The position numbers and the translations under genes are program-made. Below are positions 1 through 9,744 of a stretch of DNA of 64,000 bases, piece after piece. The stretch is from Palleronia marisminoris (GTDB taxonomy: Bacteria; Pseudomonadota; Alphaproteobacteria; Rhodobacterales; Rhodobacteraceae), in assembly GCF_900172315.1 (NCBI RefSeq), contig NZ_FWFV01000001.1:62001-126000 (forward strand), read 5' to 3'. How positions within the stretch are numbered: the first letter of the stretch is position 1; each line of letters begins with the position of its first letter. The notes under the pieces were generated by a model. That model did not search any database and was not told the origin of the DNA. It saw only the letters and a list, made by a program, of their open reading frames with translations.

Positions 1-459
1 ATCGGTTCCGATCAGGCGCGGCATGAGCTGCCATGACCCATGATCGCGCCCTTGCTGCACGACCATAAGGGCACTGTACCCTTCTTGGCCGGTCGAACAT
101 GCGGCGCTCCAGATAACGAGGTCGCGCCCGCCAACTCGACCGGGCGCTGCGAAGGTGGGCAAACCTTCGTCCTTTAGCCATTCGTATTGACTGTTCTCGC
201 GAAAGAAGTTCGTGGTGTGGGTCGTGAGTGCCTCAGCGAAATGAACGCGCTCGACGGGATTTGCCTGGAGAAGGCTGCAGTATTCGGCGTAGGTCTCCAG
301 CCCGTTTGCAATCAGCCGCCGGCCGAGACGCCCGGTGAGGAAGTCGGTCTTCCGCTCGTCGATAGAGATTCCCACGACACTACGCGCCATCGACGCGATC
401 TGCTTGATGTCGGCGAGACGGAGGCCACTCGGTTCATGGAGGGTCGGCAGAGGCATCAT
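1..459 (-). CDS. cheR: CheR chemotaxis methyltransferase (C-terminus beyond window)
   Basis: Transfers methyl groups from S-adenosylmethionine to glutamates of chemoreceptor signalling domains in the cytoplasm. Only the first 153 residues are in the window; the rest lies left of base 1. Visible are the N-terminal helical domain (about residues 12-75), the family motif HTTNFFRE (81-88) and the first strand and loop of the SAM-binding fold, IWSAACSTGQE (116-126). The start is one of two adjacent ATGs (459 or 456), with a weak AGGA-like site upstream. The frame stays open upstream to an ATG at 621, but the extra residues do not look like CheR. It is the last visible gene of the che operon; a cheB gene may follow outside the window. 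The 179 bp between it and cheW hold a GC-rich hairpin (614-629) and no recognised gene. Confidence 0.93.
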   Translation of the reverse strand, partial: MMPLPTLHEPSGLRLADIKQIASMARSVVGISIDERKTDFLTGRLGRRLIANGLETYAEYCSLLQANPVERVHFAEALTTHTTNFFRENSQYEWLKDEGLPTFAAPGRVGGRDLVIWSAACSTGQEGYSALMVVQQGRDHGSWQLMPRLIGTD

Positions 460-638
460 TTCATGTGGTCCTGATGAGCGCCAAGGAATGTGCGGGCACC
501 ATCGATATGCCGGTGGTGCGTCATTATTCGCGTCCGATCTTTTGGCACATCCAGCGCGGCAGACGAATCCAACTGTCGCTTGATGATGATACGCCAAGGA
601 CGGAGGGGATTCACCGGCCATGCGGCCGGCAAAGTCTC

Positions 639-1172
639 TTAAAAAAAGCCTGCGCCGGCCGAGAGATCGAGGTCGGCTCCGGTGTCACCCAGTAGGCGGC
701 CGAGGTTGATCAGCACCACGAGGTCCGTGTCCCGCCGATAGAGCCCTTCTAGGACACGTGCGTCCCAGCCCCGGAGCCCACGGCTCGGAATCGGCTCGAT
801 CGCATCGCGCCCAATCTGCTCGACATTGCGGACCCGATCGGCCTCGATACCCAGCGTGCAGGTCTCGCCGTCGATCACGAGCTCAAGCACCACGATGCGG
901 GCGTCCGCGCCCGTATCCCCGCCCGACATTGCGAGCTTCGACTTGATGTCGAGGATCGGGACGCTGAGGCCCCTGACGTCAACCACGCCAAGCACCTCCA
1001 TAGGTGCGTTCGGCAGTAGCGTGATCCGTTGCCGATCGAGGATCTCGCGAACGTATCGGACCTCAATGCCCAACATCTGCCCGGCCAGGTCCAGTGTAAG
1101 GTAGGTGGAGGACAGATCGTCCTCCTCCTGTTCGGATGCGGCGTCGTAGACATCTTCTTCAAACATGTTCAC
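639..1172 (-). CDS. cheW: CheW-like chemotaxis coupling protein
   Basis: Scaffold protein that links chemoreceptors to the CheA kinase. After an acidic N-terminal tail of about 20 residues it has one CheW domain, with the characteristic [10 protein letters not shown] strand-helix start, the [13 protein letters not shown] core and the [11 protein letters not shown] end strand. It starts at GTG 1172, whose GTGA overlaps the stop codon of the receptor gene upstream, or at ATG 1166; either implies translational coupling. It is the second CheW-like protein of this operon, the other lying between cheA and the receptor, so the two may serve different receptor arrays or share one. The C-terminal tail after the last strand is short and Gly/Asp-rich. 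Confidence 0.9.
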   Translation of the reverse strand: MNMFEEDVYDAASEQEEDDLSSTYLTLDLAGQMLGIEVRYVREILDRQRITLLPNAPMEVLGVVDVRGLSVPILDIKSKLAMSGGDTGADARIVVLELVIDGETCTLGIEADRVRNVEQIGRDAIEPIPSRGLRGWDARVLEGLYRRDTDLVVLINLGRLLGDTGADLDLSAGAGFF

Positions 1173-3346
1173 CCTGCGTAACGCTGGAAGTTTTCGTCCG
1201 AGAGGTTCTCGGCCGCAAGATCAAGGTCGAACGCTTCGACCGCATCGGATTGACGCTTGGCGGCGGAACTGGTGTTGCCGCCGGAAACCACCCCGACCTG
1301 CGGCGTCTTCGCCTTCGGTTTCGCCTTCGAAACATCCACTTCGAAATAGGAGATCACGCCAGTCAACTGTTGCGACTGGGCAGCCAGTTCCTGGCTTGTG
1401 GCTGCGGATGCCTCGGCAGCGGCGGCGTTCTGCTGAATTACCTTGTCGAGCTCGCGGATCGCCTCGTTGATCTGCTCGGCTCCGACATTTTGCTCGCGGG
1501 TCGAGGCCGAAATCTCCTGCACCAAGTCCGCGGTGCGCTGGATGTTCGGCACCAGGGTATCCAGCATCCGCCCGGCCTCGCCGGAAACTTCGACGGTTTC
1601 GACGGACAGCTGGCTGATCTCGGCAGCAGCCTGCTGGCTGCGCTCGGCGAGCTTGCGGACTTCGGACGCAACAACCGCGAACCCCTTGCCATGAGCACCA
1701 GCACGTGCTGCTTCGACGGCGGCGTTCAGCGCCAGGAGGTCGGTTTGACGCGCGATTTCCTGAATGATGTTGATCCGCTCAGCGATTGTCTTCATGGCGC
1801 GAACCGCGTTGCCGACCGTTTCACCAGATTTCCGGGCGTCGTCGGCCGACTGATTGGCAATCTTCTCTGTCTGGCCGGCATTGTCCGCGTTCTGGCGAAT
1901 ATTGGCTGCCATCTCCTCGATCGAGGCCGAGGCCTGTTCGGCAGCGGCGGCTTGCTGAGTGGAACCGGCCGAGAGCTGCTCGGCGGTGGAGGACATGCTT
2001 GATGCGCCTTCGGCGACATAGGCCGCGCTGACTGAAGCGTTCGTGATCACCTCGCGAAGCTTCAGCACCATGTCGCGCAGCGCGATGCCCAGAACGTCGT
2101 CCTTCGAACGCGGGGTGACATCTGCCTTCAAATTACCACCGGCGATTTTCTGGGCTGAGCGGCTCATGCCCTTGAGGTCCTTGACCATCGTGTTCAGTTC
2201 ACGGAGGAGAAGCCCGATTTCGTCACGGCTCTTGGTCTCGGCGTCTACGTCGAGATTACCTCGCGCGACTTCCTTGGCGACGTTTGCCGCACGAGTCAGA
2301 CCCCGACTGATCGTCGTGGGAAGCCAGACGGCCGTCGCAATGGCGATGGCACCCACGAGCCCTGCAACGATCATCGTGAACTGCTTGCCGTGCGAATAAA
2401 CGTTGGCGGCATTTGCCCGACCGGCCGTCATTGCAGCAGTTGCCGTATCTCGCAGCTCCTCGGTCAGGGCGACGATATCCAGGAAAGTCGGCTCCAGGCG
2501 CTCGACCATGAGAGCGTCGCCTTTCGTGTCGGTTGACTGTGCAGCGCGGTGAATGAATTGTGTCATTGTCTCGCGGTAGGTGCTCCATGCTGCCGAAATC
2601 GGTGTGAGCGCTTCCCGTTCGCGAAGTGTCACCGCCGAGGAGGCCGCTTCCAGCTTTGCTTCGAATTCTTCCATGCCTGCCGAGATCGTCTCAGCTTCCA
2701 ACGCGCGATTAGAGGCATCCCTGGCAATCTGCATGTTTTTGTGGGAGTCATGAATTGTCCTCACCTCGTCCATCGCTCCGTCCAGTGCGGCTTCGAGCGC
2801 AACTATGCTCGCGTCCGCACCGCCTGTAGCGGCGATGCGCTCGCGGGCAGAGCCAATAGCCATGTCTAAACGCTGCATCAGATCGGCGTGGCCAGGCTCC
2901 AGTATTTTAAGGCTGAGTTCTGTCGATGCCACACCTGATTTCGCCATGGCGAGCGGACGCATCTCGGCCTCTATGGCGCGGAACTCCGACCAATTGGTCT
3001 CGAGCTCATCCAAGGTGTTTTGCGTAGAGGCTTCGGTGACGGATCGGCTTAATTCAGACTTGTATTTTTCAGCATTCGAATAGTGATTGTCGATCAGCGC
3101 CATATACTCCGCAGCTTGCTCGCGTGACGGCGTAGCGAGGTAAGCTCTCACAAGTTCCATAGAGGAAGCGGCAACCCTCTGGAGTCGGAGAGTGTCGGCA
3201 AGTCCAACGGCGATTTCGTCAGCAATCGTGATCACCTGCTCATTGAGCTGGCTCATTCGCGTTGTGGCCGAGTAACTCAGGACCCCGAGTCCAGCGATGA
3301 TCGCCAAAAACGTGGCGATCATCTTACTTCTGATTGTCATACGCAT
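1169..3346 (-). CDS. Methyl-accepting chemotaxis protein, transmembrane receptor
   Basis: A 725-residue chemoreceptor. A membrane segment at about residues 8-26 is followed by a helical periplasmic sensor region (about 27-320) of the four-helix-bundle type, a second membrane segment (325-343), one or two HAMP units (about 343-440) and a cytoplasmic signalling bundle. The hairpin tip, with the conserved [18 protein letters not shown] core followed by VEAARAG, lies at about 526-550 and contacts CheA and CheW. Glutamine/alanine-rich flanking helices carry possible methylation sites for the CheR encoded two genes downstream. No recognised ligand motif is visible, so the stimulus is unknown. Its stop overlaps the next cheW start. 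No C-terminal CheR-docking pentapeptide is evident; the protein ends RYAG. Confidence 0.95.
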   Translation of the reverse strand: MRMTIRSKMIATFLAIIAGLGVLSYSATTRMSQLNEQVITIADEIAVGLADTLRLQRVAASSMELVRAYLATPSREQAAEYMALIDNHYSNAEKYKSELSRSVTEASTQNTLDELETNWSEFRAIEAEMRPLAMAKSGVASTELSLKILEPGHADLMQRLDMAIGSARERIAATGGADASIVALEAALDGAMDEVRTIHDSHKNMQIARDASNRALEAETISAGMEEFEAKLEAASSAVTLREREALTPISAAWSTYRETMTQFIHRAAQSTDTKGDALMVERLEPTFLDIVALTEELRDTATAAMTAGRANAANVYSHGKQFTMIVAGLVGAIAIATAVWLPTTISRGLTRAANVAKEVARGNLDVDAETKSRDEIGLLLRELNTMVKDLKGMSRSAQKIAGGNLKADVTPRSKDDVLGIALRDMVLKLREVITNASVSAAYVAEGASSMSSTAEQLSAGSTQQAAAAEQASASIEEMAANIRQNADNAGQTEKIANQSADDARKSGETVGNAVRAMKTIAERINIIQEIARQTDLLALNAAVEAARAGAHGKGFAVVASEVRKLAERSQQAAAEISQLSVETVEVSGEAGRMLDTLVPNIQRTADLVQEISASTREQNVGAEQINEAIRELDKVIQQNAAAAEASAATSQELAAQSQQLTGVISYFEVDVSKAKPKAKTPQVGVVSGGNTSSAAKRQSDAVEAFDLDLAAENLSDENFQRYAG

Positions 3347-3373
3347 TGGGGGCGGCTTTCTACCTTTGAGCGT

Positions 3374-3844
3374 TTATTGGAGGTTCTGCGGCGCGAAAGC
3401 CGCGTCGACATCCAGGACAATGACCAAGGCACCGTCCTTCTTCGCGACGCCTCGGATCAGATCGATCGGCCATCGGACGCCCAATTCCGGAACCGCTTCA
3501 AGATCGGCGACCGCCGTCTCGGTTATGTCGGCCACGTCGTCGGCAAGCATGGCCACTTTCGTGGCTTCGCCGCCGACCACAAGGTCAAGGACCAGGACGC
3601 GGCTTGCTTCCTGCACCTCGGCGGGCCTCATGCCGAGGCGGTGGCGCAGATCGACGAACGGGGCGATCGCGCCGCGCACATTGATCAGGCCGGGCGCGAA
3701 GGCGTCGGCGTTCGGGGCGCGCGTGATCGGCAGCGGGTCGATGATCTCGTCCACGTGGCCGACGGGAATGGCGAATGTCTCCCCGTCGAGCGCGAAGGTC
3801 AGAACCATCTGGGTCTCAGCGGAATCGGTCATGTGAGGCTCCAT
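3374..3844 (-). CDS. cheW: CheW-like chemotaxis coupling protein
   Basis: A 156-residue single-domain CheW that bridges CheA and chemoreceptors. The domain runs from about residue 14 (VLTFALDGETFAIP) through LINVRGAIAPFVDLR to the C-terminal IVLDVDAAF strand. Its ATG overlaps the cheA stop as TGATG, so translation is coupled to cheA; an internal ATG at 3832 (MTDSAET) is an alternative start. It lies directly between the kinase and the receptor genes, the usual place for a coupling protein. Compared with the second CheW of this operon it is shorter and lacks the acidic N-terminal tail. Confidence 0.93.
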   Translation of the reverse strand: MEPHMTDSAETQMVLTFALDGETFAIPVGHVDEIIDPLPITRAPNADAFAPGLINVRGAIAPFVDLRHRLGMRPAEVQEASRVLVLDLVVGGEATKVAMLADDVADITETAVADLEAVPELGVRWPIDLIRGVAKKDGALVIVLDVDAAFAPQNLQ

Positions 3845-5790
3845 CAGGCGGCGCTCTTTAGGGCGTTCTGGGCCCGGCGCACGATAGCTGCGGCATCGAG
3901 AATCAGCGCCACGGCGCCGTCGCCGAGAATGGTCGAGCCGGCGAGGCCCTCGATCCCTCGGTGATAGAGGCTGAGTGGCTTGATGACGGTCTGGTATTGA
4001 CCGATCACCTCGTCGACGACGAGGCCGGTGCGGCGCCCCTCGACGCTGGTGATGACCACCCGGCGCTCGGAGCTCTCGATCCGGTCGAAGCCGAATAGCG
4101 TGTCGAGGCTGAGGAACGGGACCAGCTGGTCGCGGATCCGCAGGATGGAGCGTCCGCTCTGGCGCTCGTTTTCATCGCAAGGAAGCTCCACGCATTCCTC
4201 GACGTTTGACAGCGGCAGGACAAACGGACCGCCGGCAACTTTGACGAGAAGGCCGTCGATGATGGCGAGGGTCAGCGGCAGGCGCAGCGTTACTTCGGTA
4301 CCGCGTCCCTTCACCGATTTCACCTCGACCGCCCCGTGGAGGTCGTCGATGACCCGGCGTACCGCATCCATGCCGACGCCGCGACCCGAAACGCTCGACA
4401 GCGCCTTTGCCGTCGAGAAGCCCGGCTCGAAGATCAGACCGAAGAGTTGATCTTCGGAAATATCCTGGTCGGCCGCGATCAAGCCACGTTCGATCCCACG
4501 GGCGCGGATCGCTTCGGCGTCCAGACCCTTTCCGTCATCGGTGACCGAGATGAGAACCTCTCCGCCAGCCTGCCGTGCACGCATCGCGACAGTGGCTCGG
4601 TCGGCTTTGCCGGCAGCACGGCGTTCTTCAGGGCTTTCGATGCCGTGGTCGATCGAATTTCGGATGATGTGGACCAGAGGCTCGGTCAAGCTGTCGATGA
4701 CGTTCTTGTCGACTTCGGTTTCACCGCCGAGGGTACTGAGCTGAACGTCCTTGCCGAGTTCCGTCGAAAGGTCGCGGACAACGCGCCGGAACTTGCCGAA
4801 CACCAGTTCGATCGGCAGCATCCGGATCGAAAGCGTGGCGTCGCGGAGGCCGGTGACGAGCCGTTCGATCTCTTCTGCAGTACTGCTCAGACCGGCATCG
4901 CCGAGGTCGGTGGAGATGCGGTTCAGCCGCGCCTGGGCGATCACCAGTTCGCCAAGTTGGTCCATCAACTCGTCGAGACGATGCGACGGTACGCGTACTG
5001 AATCAGTCTTCTGCGCTCCGCGCGCGGCATCCGAGGTGTCCGACTTGGAAGAGTCGGCGACGGATTCGGCCCGCGACGAAGCCGGGGCGGGCAGATCGGA
5101 TCCGGTCCCGGCTTCCACCTGCTGGACGTCGATCTGCCAATCCGAGGCAAAGATGAATACATCATCGATCGCATCTCGATCTGCGGCAGTCTCAAGTTCG
5201 ATCATCCAGGACAAATGGCAAACGGCCGGGTCCAAGTCGCGAAGCAAGGGAACGTCGACGGTCGAGACCGAAACGGTAGCATCGCCCAATTCTTGGAGTT
5301 CGGCGATCAGCAACTCGGGCCGCATGCCGTTCCTGAGGGCAGTAGGTTCCGGCTTGAAGGTAATCGTGAAGCACGCGCAATTCGCCGCCTTGGCGGAGAC
5401 GGGGGCCGACGAGTTGTCCATCGCCTCGATCTTGGCCACGAGTTCGGCAGTTGCCGGATCCGTTGCCGGAGTGCCATCTTCGTCCGGTCCGGCGTCGAGC
5501 ATCCGCTCGAGATGGTCTCGTGACGCCAGAGACAACTGGATCAATTCCGGTGTTACCGCCGCCTTCCCTTCACGGATGCGCTCGTAGGCACTCTCGAAGT
5601 GGTGAGTGAAGGCCGCGAGGGTTGCGAAACCGAACATCCCGCCGGAACCCTTCAGCGTGTGCAGGGCCCGAAACACAGCGTCGATGCGCTTGGGATCGGA
5701 GGGATCGGCTTCCAGCTCCAGAACGATGCCCTCGAGATCCTCAAGAATGTCCCGTGATTCCTGGACGAAGGATTCTGCCGCTGGGTTCAC
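3844..5790 (-). CDS. cheA: CheA chemotaxis histidine kinase
   Basis: Kinase that autophosphorylates in response to receptors and passes phosphate to CheY and probably CheB. Domains in order are a P1 phosphotransfer domain (about 1-105) with His44 in ALHTLKGSGG; a middle region (about 150-235) probably corresponding to P2; a P3 dimerisation helix pair (about 265-330) with VRVPSHRLDELMDQLGELV; a HATPase domain (about 330-500) with the N box HIIRNSIDHGIE and the G boxes VTDDGKGLD and GRGVGMDAV; and a CheW-like P5 domain to the C-terminus. It starts with GTG at 5790, overlapping the cheY stop as GTGA. The length of 648 residues is normal for the family, and all catalytic motifs appear intact. Confidence 0.96.
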   Translation of the reverse strand: MNPAAESFVQESRDILEDLEGIVLELEADPSDPKRIDAVFRALHTLKGSGGMFGFATLAAFTHHFESAYERIREGKAAVTPELIQLSLASRDHLERMLDAGPDEDGTPATDPATAELVAKIEAMDNSSAPVSAKAANCACFTITFKPEPTALRNGMRPELLIAELQELGDATVSVSTVDVPLLRDLDPAVCHLSWMIELETAADRDAIDDVFIFASDWQIDVQQVEAGTGSDLPAPASSRAESVADSSKSDTSDAARGAQKTDSVRVPSHRLDELMDQLGELVIAQARLNRISTDLGDAGLSSTAEEIERLVTGLRDATLSIRMLPIELVFGKFRRVVRDLSTELGKDVQLSTLGGETEVDKNVIDSLTEPLVHIIRNSIDHGIESPEERRAAGKADRATVAMRARQAGGEVLISVTDDGKGLDAEAIRARGIERGLIAADQDISEDQLFGLIFEPGFSTAKALSSVSGRGVGMDAVRRVIDDLHGAVEVKSVKGRGTEVTLRLPLTLAIIDGLLVKVAGGPFVLPLSNVEECVELPCDENERQSGRSILRIRDQLVPFLSLDTLFGFDRIESSERRVVITSVEGRRTGLVVDEVIGQYQTVIKPLSLYHRGIEGLAGSTILGDGAVALILDAAAIVRRAQNALKSAA

Positions 5791-6161
5791 TGGGCGCCCC
5801 CGATCATCTTGTTCACGACGGAGACGAGCTTGGCCTCATCGAAAGGCTTCACCAGCCAACCGGCTGCCCCCGCCTCCTTGGCAGCGAGCATCTTCTCTTT
5901 CTGTGCTTCGGTCGTCAGCATCACGATAGGAATGCCATCGAAGCTACGGTCTTCACGGACCTTCCGAACCATCTCGAGCCCGTTCATGTTGGGCATGTTG
6001 AGGTCGCAGACGACCAGATTGACCTTGTTCGCCTTGAGCGCAGCGATGCCTTCGAGCCCGTCGCCCGCACCGATCACGTCGTAGCCCTTCGGCTGCAGCG
6101 TGAAGCCGATCATGTCGCGGATGCTCTTGGAATCGTCGACACTGAGAATCGTCTTCGACAT
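5787..6161 (-). CDS. cheY: CheY-type single-domain response regulator
   Basis: A 124-residue stand-alone receiver domain that is phosphorylated by CheA and then acts on the flagellar motor or as a phosphate sink. Acidic pocket residues Asp9/Asp10, phospho-acceptor Asp53 in VVCDLNMPNMNG, Thr83/Thr84 and Lys105 in LVKPF are all present. There is no output domain. It lies 2 bp after the STAS-like gene and overlaps cheA by four bases, so the three genes are probably translated as one block. Alphaproteobacteria often carry several CheY proteins; whether this one binds the motor cannot be told from sequence. Confidence 0.95.
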   Translation of the reverse strand: MSKTILSVDDSKSIRDMIGFTLQPKGYDVIGAGDGLEGIAALKANKVNLVVCDLNMPNMNGLEMVRKVREDRSFDGIPIVMLTTEAQKEKMLAAKEAGAAGWLVKPFDEAKLVSVVNKMIGGAQ

Positions 6162-6163
6162 TG

Positions 6164-6448
6164 TCAGTTCCCCTTGGAATGTTGGATCGCCGCCAAGGCG
6201 GTGGAAGCACTCTGTCCGATTCGCAGCCTGTCGGGTGGAAAGGTGAGCTTAGCGCTCGCGAGAAGCTGCAGGGACAGCGCGCTGACCGCGTCTGTCGCCG
6301 AGTCGAGGTCGAGGACAGCGACGGCTTCTGACGCTTCCACATCGTCTAGCAGGGCCACGAGCCGGGTGTAGGCTTCCACGGCGGTTACTGCGTCGAGATC
6401 GGCGGCGAGGCTCATTGTGGCCTCTATGGGAGTGCTGGGATCGGGCAT
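6164..6448 (-). CDS. Small STAS-domain-like protein, first gene of the che operon
   Basis: About 94 residues, with the alternating strand-helix pattern of a STAS (anti-sigma-factor-antagonist-like) domain: the hydrophobic strand AVAVLDLDSATDAVSALSLQL contains the Asp and Ser positions that form the usual STAS active loop. The start ATG at 6448 follows a GAGGGA ribosome-binding site at the right distance; the reading frame is open further upstream but without such a site. STAS proteins occur at the head of several alphaproteobacterial and gammaproteobacterial che operons. A role in CheA or receptor regulation is inferred from position only. Confidence 0.72.
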   Translation of the reverse strand: MPDPSTPIEATMSLAADLDAVTAVEAYTRLVALLDDVEASEAVAVLDLDSATDAVSALSLQLLASAKLTFPPDRLRIGQSASTALAAIQHSKGN

Positions 6449-6615
6449 CTTCGTCCCTCGGTTGAGATACACTGAAGGTATCGAACGGAAGGTACGAAGA
6501 TCTGGTAAAGACGAACGGGCAATTTTAGCCTTTCACGCGGCATTTGGGCGAGGGCAGTTAAGGCGCGAATAACCTATGGAACGTTATGCCGGTACAGATG
6601 ACCACTGGAGGTTTC

Positions 6616-8268
6616 ATGACACCGCCTGACGTATCGCCCGACCAATCCCTCGATCGGCTCTCCCATGAAATCGCAGGCGCATTCTCGGTCGCCTTCTTTG
6701 AACTCGAGACAATTCGAAACGTCGCCGCGGAATTCGGATCGGATGTCGAGAGGCTTCTCGCCGTTGTGGAAACCGGCGAAGAACGAGAGAAGCACGATGG
6801 CAATTTCGACGCATTCCTGGTGAACGCCTCGTCAGCTGCCACCGCCGCAGAGAGCGCCGCAGGATCCCTTACAGGGCAGGCGTTCCAAGGCGCCTTGATC
6901 CGCATCTCGGGTTCTCTCATCGAGATGAAGAAGTACACGGTCGCCCTGGTGAACATATCGTCGTTGACAAAGATCACTCAGACGGAAACGCTTGGAGTCG
7001 CCGATCAACTTCTGTCATTCACGCAATTGCTCGACAGCAGATGTCATAAGCTCCAGGATGCTACGGCGCGTTCTGCGACGCTCGTTGTGGGGACACAGCG
7101 CCAGAGCGGCCTCGCGCGCGATAAGCTTACTTCGATCGGGCAGGAATTCCGCGCTCTGTCGAATGGTGCGGGCGATGAGGCTGAACGCCTCGCGGTGCTC
7201 GAACGGGACCACCGAGCATACATGGAAAACACCCGCGAGAACTCGAACCGGCTCGGTGTCGGAGTGAGTACGGCCGTCGGCGATCTTGTGGGGTGCCTGC
7301 AATTCCCGGATGCCTTCGCTCAGCGAGTGGAACATGTCCGTGCAGCTCTCGGCGCGATGGATGGCGCACCGCCGGCGGAATGCGACTTGCTTGCCACCGT
7401 CGCTTCCGCACAGCTTGCTGCGATGGCCACATCCTTGACGGAGGTTGCAACGACCGCCGCGACGGCGCTGATTGAATTGCGCGCAGCCGTCGAGCACAGC
7501 CCCATTACCAAGACCCGGAGCGAAGCGGTCAATCCGTCGGATCTCTGGATGACGGCCACGGCTCAAGCCAACCAAGTCATGCTCGCGTCGGTCGGTCGGG
7601 CTCGTGAACAGCTGGGATCGGCACTGAAGGTCCTCTCGATCCTGACCGACCAGATCGACAAGACACAGAGCAACCTCGAGGCCGCTGTCGAATTGAACCG
7701 CGAACTCGAGACATCGGTACACAACGCCTCTCTCGTGGCCCATCGTTCGGGTTCTCAAACGTCGCCACTACGCTTTCTCGCGGGGTCGGTCCGGGACGTG
7801 GTCGACCGGACATCGAGCCTCATTTCCGAGGTCTCGGAGTCGCTCATGCATATCCGCGACACCTCGCAGGCACTTTCGGCATCCAGTCTGCGGGATGACC
7901 TTGAGACGTTACTCGCCCTGCAGGAAACGTCGGCGAAGGAAGCCGAGGAGCAGGGACGACGGGTAAATTTGGTCCACGACATGCGCCGCCAACTTCTGGG
8001 TCACGCCGATCGGCTTGGCGGCGCCGCGGGCGCGGCACAGAATGCGTTCGAAACGGCGGCAGCACACGGCGCCGCACTGATCGATCTCAGCCGGAGGATC
8101 GCGGAGCTCTCGTCGGGGTCCGCTATTACGGACTCTGATCTCGATTGGCTATATGCGACCTACACGATGGAAGAAGAGCGCTGTGTTCACCGCGAAGCGC
8201 TTGGAATGCCGGATCCCGAGGAAGCTGAAGGCGGCGCGGACGATGACCTGGAAGATTTCATGTTGTAG
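6616..8268 (+). CDS. Large soluble helical/coiled-coil protein divergent from che operon, function unknown
   Basis: A 550-residue protein with no signal peptide and no membrane segment. The start at 6616 follows GGAGG at close spacing; ATGs at 6586 and 6598 are in frame but lack such a site. Composition is almost entirely helical with long runs of Ala, Glu, Leu, Ser and Thr, as in coiled coils or the cytoplasmic bundle of chemoreceptors. The receptor hairpin signature that is obvious in the neighbouring receptor is not found. Near the C-terminus is a distinct block LDWLYATYTMEEERCVHREA (about residues 508-527), then an acidic tail. Its position, transcribed away from the che operon across a shared promoter region, suggests a signalling or receptor-associated role. 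That is inference; the family is not recognised. Confidence 0.8.
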   Translation: MTPPDVSPDQSLDRLSHEIAGAFSVAFFELETIRNVAAEFGSDVERLLAVVETGEEREKHDGNFDAFLVNASSAATAAESAAGSLTGQAFQGALIRISGSLIEMKKYTVALVNISSLTKITQTETLGVADQLLSFTQLLDSRCHKLQDATARSATLVVGTQRQSGLARDKLTSIGQEFRALSNGAGDEAERLAVLERDHRAYMENTRENSNRLGVGVSTAVGDLVGCLQFPDAFAQRVEHVRAALGAMDGAPPAECDLLATVASAQLAAMATSLTEVATTAATALIELRAAVEHSPITKTRSEAVNPSDLWMTATAQANQVMLASVGRAREQLGSALKVLSILTDQIDKTQSNLEAAVELNRELETSVHNASLVAHRSGSQTSPLRFLAGSVRDVVDRTSSLISEVSESLMHIRDTSQALSASSLRDDLETLLALQETSAKEAEEQGRRVNLVHDMRRQLLGHADRLGGAAGAAQNAFETAAAHGAALIDLSRRIAELSSGSAITDSDLDWLYATYTMEEERCVHREALGMPDPEEAEGGADDDLEDFML

Positions 8269-8734
8269 TTAGTTCATGCGGCGACAACCTTCGCCCCGAT
8301 TGGCTTCGTGGGCCTCCGAGCGGCCGGGTGCAGTGGGGATGCTCCACTCATTCAGTCCAGGGAGAGGTCACAACGAGTCATCTGTCGACCCGCGTGGACG
8401 CCACCGGGTCAGATCATCGCCGAGTATAGGGCCCTCATCTATTCGAGCGCCACTCTAGCTCGCGGTCATCGAGTATGCGGCGAAAGCGGCTGCAACGCAC
8501 CTGCCACCAAGAAAGGTGTACCGGGAAGAGAAACCTGCAGAAACTCCCGGCTTGCGCCGATTGCAAATCAGCTGTTTCGTCCGGGGCTGGCGAGCGGCAA
8601 CGGTCTTGAGCCTTCGAGCTTTTTCGTTATGCGTCGCACTGAAACGGGATCGAGACTTCTGGCAGATCTCGGGAGTTGGAGAGCTCTGGCACGCGGTCGA
8701 ACTCCGCGCGCAACATCGATACGGGAGATGACGC
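8269..8734. other. 466-bp intergenic stretch with no recognised gene
   Basis: Between the helical protein gene and folD. Open frames cross it on both strands (including one that runs on into folD out of frame), but none has a convincing start or recognisable protein features. No tRNA, terminator with a T-run or clear inverted repeat was found. It probably holds the folD promoter; the only usable signal seen is GGGAGATG just before the folD start. A decayed gene cannot be excluded. Confidence 0.5.
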
Positions 8735-9637
8735 ATGACCGCACGAGTGATCGACGGCAGGGCTTTCGCGAAAGAGGTTACGGGGCAGGTAACCGCACAG
8801 GTGGCCCACCTGAAGCATACCCAAGGTTTGACCCCGGGCCTGGCCGTGGTTCTCGTGGGCGAAGATCCGGCGAGCGAGGTCTACGTCCGCTCGAAAGGAA
8901 AGCGCACCGTCGAGGTCGGCATGGCGTCGTTCGAGCATCGCCTCGCCGCCGACACACCGCAGGACCACCTCATAGACCTAATCGACGAGATGAACGCCGA
9001 CCCCGCGGTCCACGGTATCTTGGTGCAGCTGCCCCTCCCGGACCATATCGACGAGGCCATTGTGCTCGCCCGCGTCGATCCGGCCAAGGATGTGGACGGG
9101 TTCCACATTGCAAACGTGGGCCTTCTTGCAACTGGCCAAAGGGCCATGGTGCCCTGTACGCCGCTTGGGTGCCTGATGATGCTGCGCGCGCATCACGGGG
9201 ATCTTTCAGGTCTGAATGCTGTCGTTGTGGGACGCTCGAACATCGTCGGCAAACCGATGGCCCAGCTTCTGCTGCGGGATAATTGTACCGTCACCGTCGC
9301 GCATTCGCGGACGAAGGATATCGCTGAACTCTGCCGCAGTGCCGACATCGTGGTTGCCGCAGTGGGTCGTCCGAGGATGATCACGGGCGACTGGATCAAA
9401 CCTGGCGCGACGGTGATCGACGTCGGCATCAACCGCCTGCCGGCGCCCGAGAAAGGCGAGGGCAAGACACGGCTGGTAGGCGATTGCGACTTCGACAGCT
9501 GCGCCGAGGTGGCAGGCGCCATCACGCCGGTGCCGGGCGGGGTAGGGCCGATGACCATCGCGTGCCTCCTGGCCAATACGTTGACCGCGTGCTGCCGGGC
9601 TCACGGCCTTGCCGAACCCGATGGTTTGACGGTCTGA
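8735..9637 (+). CDS. folD: FolD bifunctional methylene-THF dehydrogenase/cyclohydrolase
   Basis: Interconverts 5,10-methylene-, methenyl- and 10-formyl-tetrahydrofolate in the cytoplasm, supplying one-carbon units for purines and formyl-Met. The 300-residue length is typical. Seen are the substrate region with VYVRSKGKR (catalytic Lys in the YxxxK arrangement), [10 protein letters not shown], the KDVDGFH motif, PCTPLG, the NADP-binding [14 protein letters not shown] and the C-terminal [15 protein letters not shown]. The start ATG is preceded by GGGAGATG. It stands alone, convergent with the LuxR-type regulator gene downstream. Confidence 0.97.
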   Translation: MTARVIDGRAFAKEVTGQVTAQVAHLKHTQGLTPGLAVVLVGEDPASEVYVRSKGKRTVEVGMASFEHRLAADTPQDHLIDLIDEMNADPAVHGILVQLPLPDHIDEAIVLARVDPAKDVDGFHIANVGLLATGQRAMVPCTPLGCLMMLRAHHGDLSGLNAVVVGRSNIVGKPMAQLLLRDNCTVTVAHSRTKDIAELCRSADIVVAAVGRPRMITGDWIKPGATVIDVGINRLPAPEKGEGKTRLVGDCDFDSCAEVAGAITPVPGGVGPMTIACLLANTLTACCRAHGLAEPDGLTV

Positions 9638-9744
9638 ACCATCTTCGCACCCACGAGGCGAGATATCGCGGTGTTGCCCCCCCCTGAGCGCCCAGGGTGC
9701 CAGTGTCACCAACTCTGTCGAGACCGCGCCAGTTGGCCGCGTCC

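Noticed and set aside
460-621. Longer CheR beginning at ATG 621
   Set aside because: The added 54 residues are Cys/Pro/His-rich and unlike CheR; the normal N-terminal helical domain begins right after the ATG at 459.
614-629. Terminator between cheW and cheR
   Set aside because: CCGGCC-ATGC-GGCCGG forms a hairpin but lacks a T-run on the minus strand; cheR is probably still in the same transcript.
8308-9282. A 324-codon plus-strand frame running from the intergenic gap into folD
   Set aside because: Its second half is the wrong frame of folD and its first half shows no protein signature or start signal.
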